A stretch of 64,000 bases of DNA from Nocardioides marinus (GTDB lineage Bacteria > Pseudomonadota > Alphaproteobacteria > Rhodobacterales > Rhodobacteraceae). Both the position numbers and the translations under genes were made by a program. The notes under the pieces are model-generated. The model saw only the letters and a list, made by a program, of their open reading frames with translations. It had not been told where the DNA came from and did not search any database. This document shows, one piece after another, positions 55,997-64,000 of this stretch; the first letter of the stretch is position 1; each line of letters starts with the position of its first letter. The stretch is taken from NCBI GenBank assembly GCA_019801415.1, contig JAHVJD010000007.1, positions 157,544 through 221,543 on the forward strand, given 5' to 3'.

Positions 55997-56776
55997 ATGG
56001 CGCGTCCCAAGGTTGGCATTATCGGCAATTCCTATCTGATCAACGATCAGTACCCCGTGCACGCGGGCGGCACGATGAACTCCGAGGCTGTGGCCGAGGT
56101 GGCGGGCTGCATGCCGCTGATGATCCCGTCAGACCCGCGCTTCGTCACGGTAGAGGAACTGCTGGACACCTTCGACGGCTTCCTGCTGACCGGCGGCCGC
56201 CCAAACGTGCACCCCGCGGAATACGGCGAGGCCGAGACCGAGGCACATGGGGCCTTTGACCGCGCCCGCGATGCCATCACCCTGCCGCTGGTGCGGGCCT
56301 GCGTCGAACGCGGTCAGCCGTTCCTGGGCATCTGCCGCGGCTTTCAGGAGGTGAACGTGGCGATGGGCGGGACGCTCTACCCCGAGATCCGCGATCTGCC
56401 GGGGCGGATGAACCACCGGATGCCGCCCGATGGCACGCTGGAGGAGAAATTTGCCCTGCGTCACCCGGTCAAATTCAGCTCCGGCGGGGTGTTCCATCAG
56501 TTGATGGGCGCCGAAGAGGTTATGACCAACACGCTGCACGGGCAGGGCATCAAGCGCCCCGGCCCGCGTGTGGTGGTGGACGGGCATGCGCCCGATGGGA
56601 CGCCAGAGGCCATCTACATCAAGGATGCCCCCGGTTTTACCTTGTCGGTTCAGTGGCACCCGGAATGGGATGCCGCCAATGACCCGGTGTCGCGTCCGCT
56701 GTTCGAGGCTTTTGGCCGCGCGGTGCGCGGCTGGGCTGATACCCGCGTTCAGGCCGGATTCCAGAAAAGCGCCTGA
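55997..56776 (+). CDS. Class I glutamine amidotransferase-like hydrolase (peptidase C26, PuuD-like)
   Basis: The product is 259 residues with the gamma-glutamyl hydrolase/PuuD layout. The nucleophile is Cys113 in GICRGFQEVN; His221 and Glu223 in QWHPEWD complete the triad. TGGRPNVHPAEYGE and GTLYPEIRDLP are family regions. Likely substrates are gamma-glutamyl amides such as gamma-glutamyl-GABA from putrescine breakdown, but no other Puu gene is nearby. The acetyltransferase gene follows after 27 bases and may be in the same operon. Confidence 0.87.
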   Translation: MARPKVGIIGNSYLINDQYPVHAGGTMNSEAVAEVAGCMPLMIPSDPRFVTVEELLDTFDGFLLTGGRPNVHPAEYGEAETEAHGAFDRARDAITLPLVRACVERGQPFLGICRGFQEVNVAMGGTLYPEIRDLPGRMNHRMPPDGTLEEKFALRHPVKFSSGGVFHQLMGAEEVMTNTLHGQGIKRPGPRVVVDGHAPDGTPEAIYIKDAPGFTLSVQWHPEWDAANDPVSRPLFEAFGRAVRGWADTRVQAGFQKSA

Positions 56777-56803
56777 CCAGCACAACGTCGCAGGAGGTTT
56801 CAG

Positions 56804-57319
56804 ATGACAGTGGCAACCAAAGGGGCTGCCGGTAGCGGGTCGTCCGCTTACCGCATCCGGCCCGGCAGGCCGGAGGATGCCGCGGCGCTGGCAGAGGTTT
56901 TTCATGCCGCGGTGCATGGGCTGGCCAGCCGTCACTACACCCCGGTACAGATCCGCGCCTGGTGCCCGGAACGCCCGCCGACCGAGGTGTTCGGGCGGCG
57001 GCTGTCGGACGGGCGGCAGCTGTGGGTGGCGGCCGATGCAGAGGATGTGCCTGCCGCCTTCATCGATCTGGAAGCGGACGGGCATGTGGATATGCTGTTC
57101 TGCCATCCGCGCGCTGCGGGGCAGGGCGTGGCCGCGGCTCTGTACGCGGATCTCGAGGCTGCGGCGCGGCGGGACGGGCTGACCCGCCTGCATGTGCGCG
57201 CCAGCGAGGCGGCACGCGGGTTCTTTGAGCGTCAGGGCTTTGCCGTACAGCAGCGCTGTTTGTTTGAGCGTAACGGTGTGATGATGCACAACTACCTGAT
57301 GGAGAAGCCCCTCTCCTGA
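56804..57319 (+). CDS. GNAT family N-acetyltransferase
   Basis: The protein is 171 residues with a GNAT fold. YRIRPGRPEDAAALAEVFHAAVHGLASRHYTPVQIRAW opens the domain, the acetyl-CoA loop is the divergent HPRAAGQGVAAALYADLEAAA, and the last motif is ASEAARGFFERQGFAVQQR. The acceptor is unknown. AGGAGG lies 7 bases before the ATG. It is convergent with the molybdenum hydroxylase gene at 57363. Confidence 0.88.
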   Translation: MTVATKGAAGSGSSAYRIRPGRPEDAAALAEVFHAAVHGLASRHYTPVQIRAWCPERPPTEVFGRRLSDGRQLWVAADAEDVPAAFIDLEADGHVDMLFCHPRAAGQGVAAALYADLEAAARRDGLTRLHVRASEAARGFFERQGFAVQQRCLFERNGVMMHNYLMEKPLS

Positions 57320-57362
57320 CCCATCCTTGGCACGCGTGGTGCCGGGCAGGCCAGGGGCTGTG

Positions 57363-59603
57363 TCAGACCAGCAGGTCGAAGTCATGCATCAGGGGCAGCC
57401 GCCGGGCCCGGATGCCGGTCAGGTCGAACAACGCATTTGCCAAGGCCGGAGCGGCCGGGGGCGTGCCGGGCTCGCCCGCGCCGCCCATGCGCGGCTGGTT
57501 CTCCAGAAGCTGCACCTGCACCGCGGGCATCGTGTGCATGCGCAGGGCGTCATAATCCGGGAAATTGCCCTGCTCGGCGGCACCATCGGCGAAAGTTATC
57601 TCGCCAAAGCAGGCCGCCGACAGACCATAGGCCATGGCTCCGAACATCTGCGCGCGGGTGTTGTCGGGGTCGATCACCCGGCCCAGATCGGCGGCAATCC
57701 AGGCGCGGGTCATGCGAATGCTGCCGTCCTGCTGCGCGACCTCGATCACCTGCGCCACCGGGGTGCCGAAGCTGTAGCACAGCGCCACGCCGCGCCCGGT
57801 GCCTGCCGGGGGGTGGCTGTCCCAGCCGGACATTTCGCGCACGGCCTCCAGCACCGCTGCGGCGGGTTCCCATTCGCGCCGGGCCATCTCCAGCCGGAAG
57901 TCCAGCGGATCGCGCTGGGCGGCATGGGCCATTTCGTCGATGAAGCTTTCGACAAAGAAGGCGTTGAAACTGTTGCCGACCGAGCGCCAGAAGCCCACCG
58001 GCACCTCCACGTCGGACAGATGCCCGGCCATGCGGTGGTTGGGGATTGCGTAGGGCGTGTTGAAGAACCCCTCCACATGCACCTTGTCGGGGCCCGCGGC
58101 GGGCAGGCCCGCGACCCGGTCCATTGCCTGTGCCACCGGCGAGGCGGCGGCCACCTTGCCATCCAGCAGCACCGCTTGGCCGTCCTTCACCGCGCCGCGC
58201 ATCCGCGCCAGCGCGCCGGGGCGGTACATGTCGTGGCGCATGTCCTCCTCGCGGCTCCAGGTCAGCTGCACCGGCACGCCGGGCATCGCCTTGGCCAGGC
58301 GGGTGGCGTAGACGGCGTAGTCGAATTCCACCCGCCGCCCGAAGCCGCCGCCCAGGTAGGTGGTGTGCAGATCCACCTGTTCGGCGTCCAGCCCGGCTTC
58401 GGCTGCGCATTTCATCTGTGTGAAACCGGGCATCTGGTTGCCGCACCAGACTGTCAGCTTGCCGTCCTCGAAAAGGGCGGTGGCGTTCATCGGCTCCATC
58501 GTTGCATGGGCGAGGTAGGGCACCTGATACTCCGCCTCCAGCTCCGTCGCGCCGGGCGGCAGCTGGTCTGCGTCGCCCTCGTCGCGCAGGACGGAATTGG
58601 GGGTGTCGTCAAAGGCTTCGGCGATGCGGGCAAAGATCTGATCGGTCTCGGGCGGGTAGGGCGCCGCCTGCCAGTCGATCTGCACCGCCTCTGCCGCCTG
58701 CATCGCAAGCCAGGTGTTGCTGGCCACCACGGCAATGCCGCTGCCCATGTCGACGACGCGCTCCACGCCGGGCATTTTCAACGCGTCAGTTGCGTCAAAC
58801 CCGGACATGCCGCCGCCCTGTGCCGGGTTCATGCGCAGGGCTGCGAACTTCATCCCCGGCAGGCGCACGTCAATGCCGAAAGTCGCTGTGCCGGTGGCCT
58901 TCGAAACCATGTCGACGCGGGGCTGCGATGTGCCGATCAGCCGCCACTGGCTGCTGGGGCGGAGCTCTGCCTCGATCGGTTCCAGCTGCGCCGCGGCCTC
59001 TGCCAGAGCCGCGTAGGCGAATTTGGTGCCGTCCGGGGCGATTACCGTGCCATGCTCGGTGCGCAGTTGGCTGCGGGCCACACCCAGCCGCTCGGCGGCG
59101 GCCTGTTTCAGGGTCTCGCGGGCGCTGGCACCGGCCGCGCGCATGCGGGTAAAGCCATCCTTCATCGAGGTGGAGCCGCCGGTGCCGTGCAGGTTCAGCA
59201 CCTTGCCCAGATGCCCCAGCGCGTTGCCGATGGCATGGCTGATCTCGCCACGGTCATAGCCCTTGCCCGGCAGCGCATCTGTCATGAAGGCGGAATTGTA
59301 ATAGGCCTTGGCGGCGGGGCCGTGCAGCACCCGGACCTGATCCAGATCCACGTCCAGCTCCTCGGCGATCAGGGCGGCCCAACTGGTTTTCACGCCCTGG
59401 CCCATCTCGGCGCGCGGCGCAAACAGGGTGACGCCCTGCTGGTCGATCAGCACAAAGGGATTGAGCGCGGCCTCGCCCTTGCCAGCGGTCAGCGGGTTGG
59501 GGGCGGGGCGGCTGACATAGTAGCTGCCGAAGGCCACACCGCCGACAATGGCGGCAGAGCCGATCAGGAAGCTGCGACGGGCGATCTTGCCAATGCTGGC
59601 CAT
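57363..59603 (-). CDS. Molybdopterin-binding subunit of a Tat-exported aldehyde/isoquinoline-type oxidoreductase
   Basis: The 746-residue protein starts with a twin-arginine signal (RRSFLIG at 9-15, then a hydrophobic stretch), so it is predicted periplasmic with its partner. It matches the large subunit of two-subunit molybdenum hydroxylases such as IorB: FVLIDQQGVTLFAPRAEMGQGVKTS, GGGFGRRVEFDY and the C-terminal GGAGEPGTPP, where Glu711 is the expected catalytic base. Substrates of this class are N-heterocycles or aldehydes; the substrate here is unknown. No FAD subunit is present. The gene starts 3 bases after the Fe-S subunit. Confidence 0.9.
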   Translation of the reverse strand: MASIGKIARRSFLIGSAAIVGGVAFGSYYVSRPAPNPLTAGKGEAALNPFVLIDQQGVTLFAPRAEMGQGVKTSWAALIAEELDVDLDQVRVLHGPAAKAYYNSAFMTDALPGKGYDRGEISHAIGNALGHLGKVLNLHGTGGSTSMKDGFTRMRAAGASARETLKQAAAERLGVARSQLRTEHGTVIAPDGTKFAYAALAEAAAQLEPIEAELRPSSQWRLIGTSQPRVDMVSKATGTATFGIDVRLPGMKFAALRMNPAQGGGMSGFDATDALKMPGVERVVDMGSGIAVVASNTWLAMQAAEAVQIDWQAAPYPPETDQIFARIAEAFDDTPNSVLRDEGDADQLPPGATELEAEYQVPYLAHATMEPMNATALFEDGKLTVWCGNQMPGFTQMKCAAEAGLDAEQVDLHTTYLGGGFGRRVEFDYAVYATRLAKAMPGVPVQLTWSREEDMRHDMYRPGALARMRGAVKDGQAVLLDGKVAAASPVAQAMDRVAGLPAAGPDKVHVEGFFNTPYAIPNHRMAGHLSDVEVPVGFWRSVGNSFNAFFVESFIDEMAHAAQRDPLDFRLEMARREWEPAAAVLEAVREMSGWDSHPPAGTGRGVALCYSFGTPVAQVIEVAQQDGSIRMTRAWIAADLGRVIDPDNTRAQMFGAMAYGLSAACFGEITFADGAAEQGNFPDYDALRMHTMPAVQVQLLENQPRMGGAGEPGTPPAAPALANALFDLTGIRARRLPLMHDFDLLV

Positions 59604-59606
59604 GGT

Positions 59607-60071
59607 TTATGCCTCCTGCAGCTTGCGTGCGGCGGTGTGCACCGCAGCGCGGATGCGCGGGTAGGTGCCGCAGCGGCAGAGGTTGCCCTGCATCGCCTCG
59701 TCTATATCCGCATCCGACGGTGTGGGGTTTTCGGCCAGCAGGCTGGCGGCCTGCATGATCTGTCCCGACTGGCAATAGCCACATTGCGCCACCTGGTGAT
59801 CCACCCAGGCCTGCTGCACCGCGGCCATGGCGTCCGGCGCGCCACGCCCCTCGATCGTGGTGACCTCGCCCCAGACATCCGACAGCGCCACCTGACAGGA
59901 TCGCACCGCCTCGCCGTCGATATGCACGGTGCAGGCGCCGCAGGCCGCCACGCCGCAGCCATACTTGGTGCCGGTGAGGCCGATTTCGTCGCGCAATACC
60001 CACAACAGCGGGACCTCGCCTGGGAGATCCACCTGATGCGGCGTTCCATTGATGCGGAGGGTTGTGGGCAT
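59607..60071 (-). CDS. 2Fe-2S subunit of the molybdenum hydroxylase
   Basis: The subunit is 154 residues with two 2Fe-2S clusters. Cys39, 44, 47 and 59 form the ferredoxin-type site, and Cys97, 100, 132 and 134 form the second (CGYCQSG and CRC). This is the IorA/CoxS/XdhC-like small subunit passing electrons from the molybdenum cofactor. It has no own signal, so it is probably exported together with the Tat-signal-bearing large subunit. The ATG at 60071 gives the family start. It is divergent from the TetR gene. Confidence 0.92.
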   Translation of the reverse strand: MPTTLRINGTPHQVDLPGEVPLLWVLRDEIGLTGTKYGCGVAACGACTVHIDGEAVRSCQVALSDVWGEVTTIEGRGAPDAMAAVQQAWVDHQVAQCGYCQSGQIMQAASLLAENPTPSDADIDEAMQGNLCRCGTYPRIRAAVHTAARKLQEA

Positions 60072-60101
60072 GGCGGGCTCTCTGCTTGGCTGAGTGGGTT
60101 G

Positions 60102-60148
60102 TGACACCCTGACAAAAATGCTTAATTCTGTCATGGTGTCAATTGACA
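60102..60148. promoter_or_regulatory. Candidate TetR operator between hydroxylase and tetR genes
   Basis: An inverted repeat TGACACCCTGACA/TGTCATGGTGTCA (60102-60114/60129-60141, 12 of 13 pairs) overlaps a perfect 12-bp palindrome TGTCAATTGACA (60137-60148). TTGACA (60143-60148) may be a -35 element on the plus strand and its mirror on the minus strand serves the hydroxylase operon. The position between divergent genes fits repression by the adjacent TetR protein (inference). Confidence 0.6.
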
Positions 60149-60178
60149 AATTTCGCCGGTACTGTCAGACCTCGCGCC

Positions 60179-60766
60179 ATGACCCTGAAGATGACCGGAC
60201 TTGATCCCAAGCAGCAGGCAATTCTTGGCGCCGCCTGGAGCGCCTTTGCCACCTATGGTTTTCGCAAGACGTCGATGGATGACATCGCGCGGGGGGCGGG
60301 CATGTCGCGCCCGGCGCTGTATCTGCATTTCAAGAATAAGGACGCGATTTTTCGCGCGCTGGTAACGGTTTACAACGCGGAAGCCTGCGAAAACCTGCGC
60401 GCTGCGCTGGCCGGGCAGGGCACGTTGGAGGCCCGTCTGCTGGCCGCGTTTCAGGCGCAGGTGGGGCCAGCGGTGGAGGCCATGCTGACCTCGCCGCATG
60501 GGTTGGAAGTGTTCGAGGCGGGCATGAACGCCGCCGCCGAGGATATCGAGGCAGGCGAGGCCGCGTTCCGGGCGATCTATGCCGACTGGCTGGAGGCGGA
60601 GGCCGCCGCCGGGCGGGTCAGCCTGACCGGTCCCAGCGCCGAGATTGCCCGCACCATTTGCGCCGCTTTGAAGGGGCTGAAACATACTTCCGGCGATTTT
60701 GCCACCTATCAGACCGGGGTGCGGCAGCTGGCCAAGCTGCTGGGCGCTGCGCTGACGCCGCGCTAG
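60179..60766 (+). CDS. TetR/AcrR family transcriptional regulator
   Basis: The product has 195 residues. The N-terminal helix-turn-helix is FRKTSMDDIARGAGMSRPALYLHFKNKDAIF (written here as one domain of about 31 residues, positions about 28-58), typical of TetR. The C-terminal ligand domain is divergent, so the inducer is unknown. It likely controls the divergent molybdenum hydroxylase genes. The ATG at 60179 has no clear ribosome site; the ATG at 60191 is possible. kynA converges on it, 31 bases beyond its stop. Confidence 0.88.
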   Translation: MTLKMTGLDPKQQAILGAAWSAFATYGFRKTSMDDIARGAGMSRPALYLHFKNKDAIFRALVTVYNAEACENLRAALAGQGTLEARLLAAFQAQVGPAVEAMLTSPHGLEVFEAGMNAAAEDIEAGEAAFRAIYADWLEAEAAAGRVSLTGPSAEIARTICAALKGLKHTSGDFATYQTGVRQLAKLLGAALTPR

Positions 60767-60797
60767 GGCGGGCCGGTGTTCCGGCCCGCAGGGCTCG

Positions 60798-61631
60798 TTA
60801 GAGTTCGGTGCGCAGGTGCCAGAGCTCGGGGAACAGCTCCACCTCCAGCATCCGTTTCAGATAGCTGACGCCGCCGGTGCCGCCGGTGCCGCGTTTGAAG
60901 CCGATGACGCGTTCCACCGTGGTGACGTGGTTAAACCGCCAGCGGCGGAAATAGTCCTCGAAATCGACCAGTTTTTCTGCCAGCTCATAGAGCTCCCAGT
61001 GGTCTTCGGGCGCGCGGTAAACCTCGGTCCAGGCGGCCTGCACGGCCGGGTGGGGCTGGTGCTTTTCAGCGAGGTCGCGCTCCAGCACCTCGGCAGGCAG
61101 CGGGAAGCTTTGTGACAATGCGCGCAGCGCCACGTCGTAAAGGGACGGCTGCGCCAGTTCCGCCTCCAGCAGCTCCACCAGGTCGGGGCGGTGGGCGTGG
61201 GGCTTCAGCATCGCCTTGTTGCGGTTACCCAGCATGAATTCGATCAGCCGGTATTGGTGCGATTGAAAGCCGGAGCTCTGCCCCAGCGCATCGCGGAACC
61301 GCGTGTAATCGGAGGGCGTCATGGTCCGCAACACGTCCCAGGCCGAGTTCAGCTGCTCGAAGATCCGGGCAACGCGGGCCAGCATCTTGAAGGCCTGCCG
61401 GGCTTCGCCGCTGATCAGCTGCTGCCGCGCTGCGGTCAGTTCATGGATCGCCAGCCGCATCCACAGCTCAGACGTCTGGTGCTGGATGATGAACAGCATT
61501 TCATCATGGGTGTCGCTCCAGGTCTTCTGGGCGTTCAGCAGCATGTCCAGCGACAGGTAGTCGCCATAGGACATGCGGTCCTTGAACGACATCTGCGCGC
61601 CTTCCTCGGCGGGATCATAGGGTTTGCTCAT
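60798..61631 (-). CDS. kynA: Tryptophan 2,3-dioxygenase
   Basis: KynA (277 residues) is a haem enzyme that opens the indole ring of tryptophan to give N-formylkynurenine. Hallmarks are [51 protein letters not shown] and the haem-ligand region [16 protein letters not shown] with GTGGTGG. The ATG at 61631 has AAGGAAG upstream. kynU lies 148 bases upstream on the same strand, and together they lead toward anthranilate. The formamidase gene kynB is not in the window. Confidence 0.95.
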   Translation of the reverse strand: MSKPYDPAEEGAQMSFKDRMSYGDYLSLDMLLNAQKTWSDTHDEMLFIIQHQTSELWMRLAIHELTAARQQLISGEARQAFKMLARVARIFEQLNSAWDVLRTMTPSDYTRFRDALGQSSGFQSHQYRLIEFMLGNRNKAMLKPHAHRPDLVELLEAELAQPSLYDVALRALSQSFPLPAEVLERDLAEKHQPHPAVQAAWTEVYRAPEDHWELYELAEKLVDFEDYFRRWRFNHVTTVERVIGFKRGTGGTGGVSYLKRMLEVELFPELWHLRTEL

Positions 61632-61779
61632 CGGTGTCTTCCTTTTCCTAAGTGTAGCATATGTCAGGGAAGGGAAGCGCACCTCCGGTTCAGCGTGCCG
61701 CATTGGGCCAGGCGGCGCCACAGGGCGACCCAGCCCGCCGGACGGCACAGCGGCAGATGGTAGGAGCGTCGCAAGCGCA

Positions 61780-62973
61780 TCAGGTGACAGCGTTGCGGAT
61801 CTTGTACTCCGGGTTGTCCCACAGCGCGTTGGTCATCACATCCGCAATGATGTCTGTTGCGGCCCGCACGTCAGCCTCGTCGATATAGAGCGGGGTGAAG
61901 CCAAAGCGCATGATGTCGGGGGCGCGGAAGTCGCCGATCACGCCGCGGGCGATCAGGGCCTGCATCGCGGCGTAACCCTCGCGGAACTTGAACGAGACCT
62001 GGCTGCCGCGGTAGGCCGCGTCGCGGGGAGAGGCCAGTTCCAGCTGCGGACATTTGGCCTCGACCTCGGCGATGAACAGGTCGCACAGCTGCATGGACTT
62101 GGCGCGGACCTCTGCCATGTCTGCCATGTCCCAGATGTCCATCGCCGCCTCCAGCGAGGTCATCTGCAACACCGGCGGAGTGCCGACGCGCATCCGCTCG
62201 ACACCGCGGCCCGGCCGGTAGTCGAGGTCGAAGGCAAAGGGGGCCTCGTGCCCCAGCCAGCCGGACAACGCAGGGCGGGCCTTCTCGGCGTAACGTGGTG
62301 CAACATAGATGAAGGCCGGGGCGCCGGGGCCGCCATTCAGGTATTTATACGTGCAGCCAACACCGAAGTCCGCGCCGCAGCCTGCCAGATCCACCGGCAG
62401 TGCGCCGGCGGAATGGGCCAGGTCCCAGACCGTCAGAACGCCCATCTCGTGCGCCTTGGCCGTCAGCGCGCGCATGTCGTGCTTGCGGCCGGTGCGGTAA
62501 TCCACCTCTGTCAGCATCAGCACCGCGATGTCATCGGTGATGTTCTCTTCCACGGCCTCCGGGTCAACCACGCGAAGCTCATACTCCGCTCCCAGGGAGG
62601 TCAGCAGCCCCTGGGCGATGTAGAGATCGGAGGGGAAGTTGCCGTTGTCTGACAGGACCACCTTGCGGCCGGGGTTCAGTTCCAGCGCCGAGGCCAGAGC
62701 CTGGTAGACTTTGATCGACAGCGTGTCGCCGACGATGACGTGACCGGGCTCAGCGCCGATCAGCCGACCGATCCGATCTCCGAGATCGCGGGATTTCTGC
62801 ATCCAGCCAGCCTTGTTCCAGCCGGTGATCAGCATGTCGCCCCACTCGTGCTGCATCATGTTGCCGACCCGCTCGGTTGCGGCGCGTGGCAGCGGCCCCA
62901 GCGAGTTGCCGTCAAGATAGATCGTGCCCTCGGGCAGGTGGAACATCGCCTTGGTGGCCGCAAAATCAGTCAT
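61780..62973 (-). CDS. kynU: Kynureninase
   Basis: KynU (397 residues) is a PLP enzyme that splits kynurenine to anthranilate and alanine. The PLP lysine is Lys210 in [16 protein letters not shown], and Asp184 in VWDLAHSAG contacts the cofactor. The N-terminus has [12 protein letters not shown] and GWNKAGWM. The ribosome site GTGAGG lies a little before the ATG at 62973. It is the probable first gene of a kynU-kynA unit. Confidence 0.95.
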   Translation of the reverse strand: MTDFAATKAMFHLPEGTIYLDGNSLGPLPRAATERVGNMMQHEWGDMLITGWNKAGWMQKSRDLGDRIGRLIGAEPGHVIVGDTLSIKVYQALASALELNPGRKVVLSDNGNFPSDLYIAQGLLTSLGAEYELRVVDPEAVEENITDDIAVLMLTEVDYRTGRKHDMRALTAKAHEMGVLTVWDLAHSAGALPVDLAGCGADFGVGCTYKYLNGGPGAPAFIYVAPRYAEKARPALSGWLGHEAPFAFDLDYRPGRGVERMRVGTPPVLQMTSLEAAMDIWDMADMAEVRAKSMQLCDLFIAEVEAKCPQLELASPRDAAYRGSQVSFKFREGYAAMQALIARGVIGDFRAPDIMRFGFTPLYIDEADVRAATDIIADVMTNALWDNPEYKIRNAVT

Positions 62974-63821
62974 CGGAGCCTCACTTGCTCATGGTATTTT
63001 ATACTTAAAGCATATAGCGGTGCTATCCCAAGCTGCGGCTTCTGTCCAGTGATAGTCTGATCCCGCACGGCGCAGAGAGCCAGTATGCGCCAGTGATAGG
63101 GCTTTGTCCGTGATGGCTTGGCAACCGCGTAAGGTTTAGGCGCGCCGCCCACGCGTGGCGCGGTCGGGGTGTTCTGTGCGGCGGCTCGCAGGAGCGAGAC
63201 CGACCTCGGCCAATTTGCCGCAGTTGCATTTGCGCATGGCAGACTAAGGTCGCAGTGTTGGTGCCAGACAGGCGCCAGCGTCCGGATGACCCGCTGCGAA
63301 CCCGACAGCACCATCAGAATTAGCGATGGGCATTTGGACAAAACTATGCAGGATCTTGCCGCAGGATGGAACGGATTCGCCGTTTTTGTGCAATCAGCGG
63401 CAAACTGTTCTTTTCTTCGCGATGGGGCCAAATGGCTCTGGACGATGTGGCCGGATATGGGAAAGCTGCCCGCCATGTACGTGTATTTGCTGGATAATGT
63501 TGCCGAGGCCTGCGGATGACGGGCTGTCTGGCTTTCCCTTTTGTGGGGTCCTGTGATCGGGGACTGCATGGTCTGACTGCGCATGCACCGGGGACCGGAG
63601 GTCTCTCTGCACGGCTGCAGCTCGGGAACAGGGATCCATGTCGCGTATCCAGCAACAAAGGCGACGGGAAAGCGAGGCGGCCAACCTGACATTTCCGCGT
63701 CGCGGCGTAATTTTGCGGCGATGCAGCAATTTTGTTGCGCAACAATCTTGCGCCATGTACGAAGTAAATTCACGATCTGTACCCGGACAATCGGCGTCCG
63801 GGCAAGACGAGGGGAAAAGCG
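62974..63821. promoter_or_regulatory. Gene-poor region between kynU and pntA
   Basis: I see no credible gene in these 848 bases; open frames on both strands lack ribosome sites and recognisable similarity. Near kynU, CCAGTGATAG occurs twice (63046-63055 and 63090-63099, 44 bases apart), with a third CCAGT at 63080; an AGCATAT motif (63009-63015) recurs upstream of kynA (61657-61663). These could be regulator sites for the kyn genes. The pntA promoter is expected in the last 200 bases. A decayed gene cannot be excluded. Confidence 0.4.
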
Positions 63822-64000
63822 GTGAAACTAGGGACACCAAAAGAGACATTTCCGGGGGAGAACCGGGTTGCGCTGACGCCTGACTCTGCGCGTCAGCTGC
63901 AGAAGCTGGGCTACGCTTGCGCGATTGAGACCGGGGCCGGGGCGGCGGCGGGGTTTTCGGATGCCGCCTATGCCGAGGCGGGCGTCGAGATCGTCAAGAC
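63822..64000 (+). CDS. pntA: NAD(P) transhydrogenase alpha subunit, 5' end only
   Basis: The 59 full codons seen encode KLGTPKETFPGENRVALTP after the initiator, and continue with LGYACAIETGAGAAAGFSD, the N-terminus of PntA-type transhydrogenase (alanine dehydrogenase/PNT N-terminal domain). The enzyme couples hydride transfer between NADH and NADP+ to proton entry. The start is the GTG at 63822, with GAGGGG about 7 bases upstream. The rest lies beyond the window. Confidence 0.9.
   Translation, partial: MKLGTPKETFPGENRVALTPDSARQLQKLGYACAIETGAGAAAGFSDAAYAEAGVEIVK

Noticed and set aside
57327..60104. 925-codon plus-strand open frame opposite the molybdenum hydroxylase
   Set aside because: Antisense shadow; the minus-strand genes carry intact cofactor motifs.
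63169..63519. 116-codon frame between kynU and pntA
   Set aside because: No ribosome site and no recognisable domain; overlapping frames on both strands are equally open. A decayed gene remains possible but is unsupported.
1..64000. CRISPR arrays, transposons, prophage, tRNA or rRNA genes
   Set aside because: No repeat-spacer pattern, transposase-like protein, phage gene or tRNA/rRNA-like sequence was noticed; a short tRNA could in principle be missed by eye.

Overview
The window is a contiguous, gene-dense, roughly 65% GC chromosomal segment of an alphaproteobacterium. It is very probably from Rhodobacterales, Roseobacter group (Phaeobacter/Leisingera/Ruegeria-like). Support: a complete division and cell-wall (dcw) cluster with a DUF2484 gene between murC and murB; a neighbouring CobT/CobS-DnaJ-BolA block; and a DUF1127 gene followed by CCTCCTCCC-loop hairpins of the CcsR (cuckoo) sRNA type known from Rhodobacter sphaeroides. 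No tRNA, rRNA, insertion sequence, prophage or CRISPR array was seen.

Layout. 1-5.5 kb: a truncated ribbon-helix-helix gene, a DJ-1/PfpI protein, uvrD, a convergent DUF1127 gene with two candidate CcsR-like sRNAs downstream, and the P-loop Fe-S carrier mrp. 5.5-6.4 kb: a long untranslated region holding a remarkable GGGA repeat array with alternating 9/10-bp spacing, and a terminator-like hairpin before mraZ. 6.4-26 kb: mraZ-rsmH-ftsL-ftsI-murE-murF-mraY, a terminator and gap, murD, an antisense flavoprotein gene, ftsW, murG, murC, DUF2484, murB, ddl, ftsQ and ftsA. 26-34 kb: ftsZ, lpxC, bamD, recN, a ClC antiporter and a small unknown gene. Start/stop overlaps (rsmH/ftsL, ftsL/ftsI, murE/murF, ddl/ftsQ) indicate translational coupling, while terminators after mraY, ftsZ and lpxC divide the cluster into several transcription units.

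34.5-53 kb: mainly minus-strand housekeeping genes: DUF427, aminopeptidase P, cobT and cobS (cobaltochelatase, B12 synthesis), a J-domain protein, bolA (plus), a DUF4177 protein, pepT, gatB, tex (plus), two proteins of unknown function and pepN. A stretch inside gatB has sharply lower GC and foreign codon use. 53-64 kb: glcB with a glcG-like gene (glyoxylate metabolism), a glutamine-amidotransferase-like hydrolase and a GNAT acetyltransferase; a Tat-exported two-subunit molybdenum hydroxylase facing a TetR regulator across a palindromic operator; kynA and kynU (tryptophan to anthranilate); a gene-poor 0.85-kb stretch; and the first codons of pntA.

Most genes are ordinary and confidently named. 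The items most worth attention are non-coding: the periodic GGGA array upstream of mraZ, the CcsR-like sRNA pair, the terminator/attenuator in the mraZ leader, the AT-rich tract in gatB and the TetR operator.
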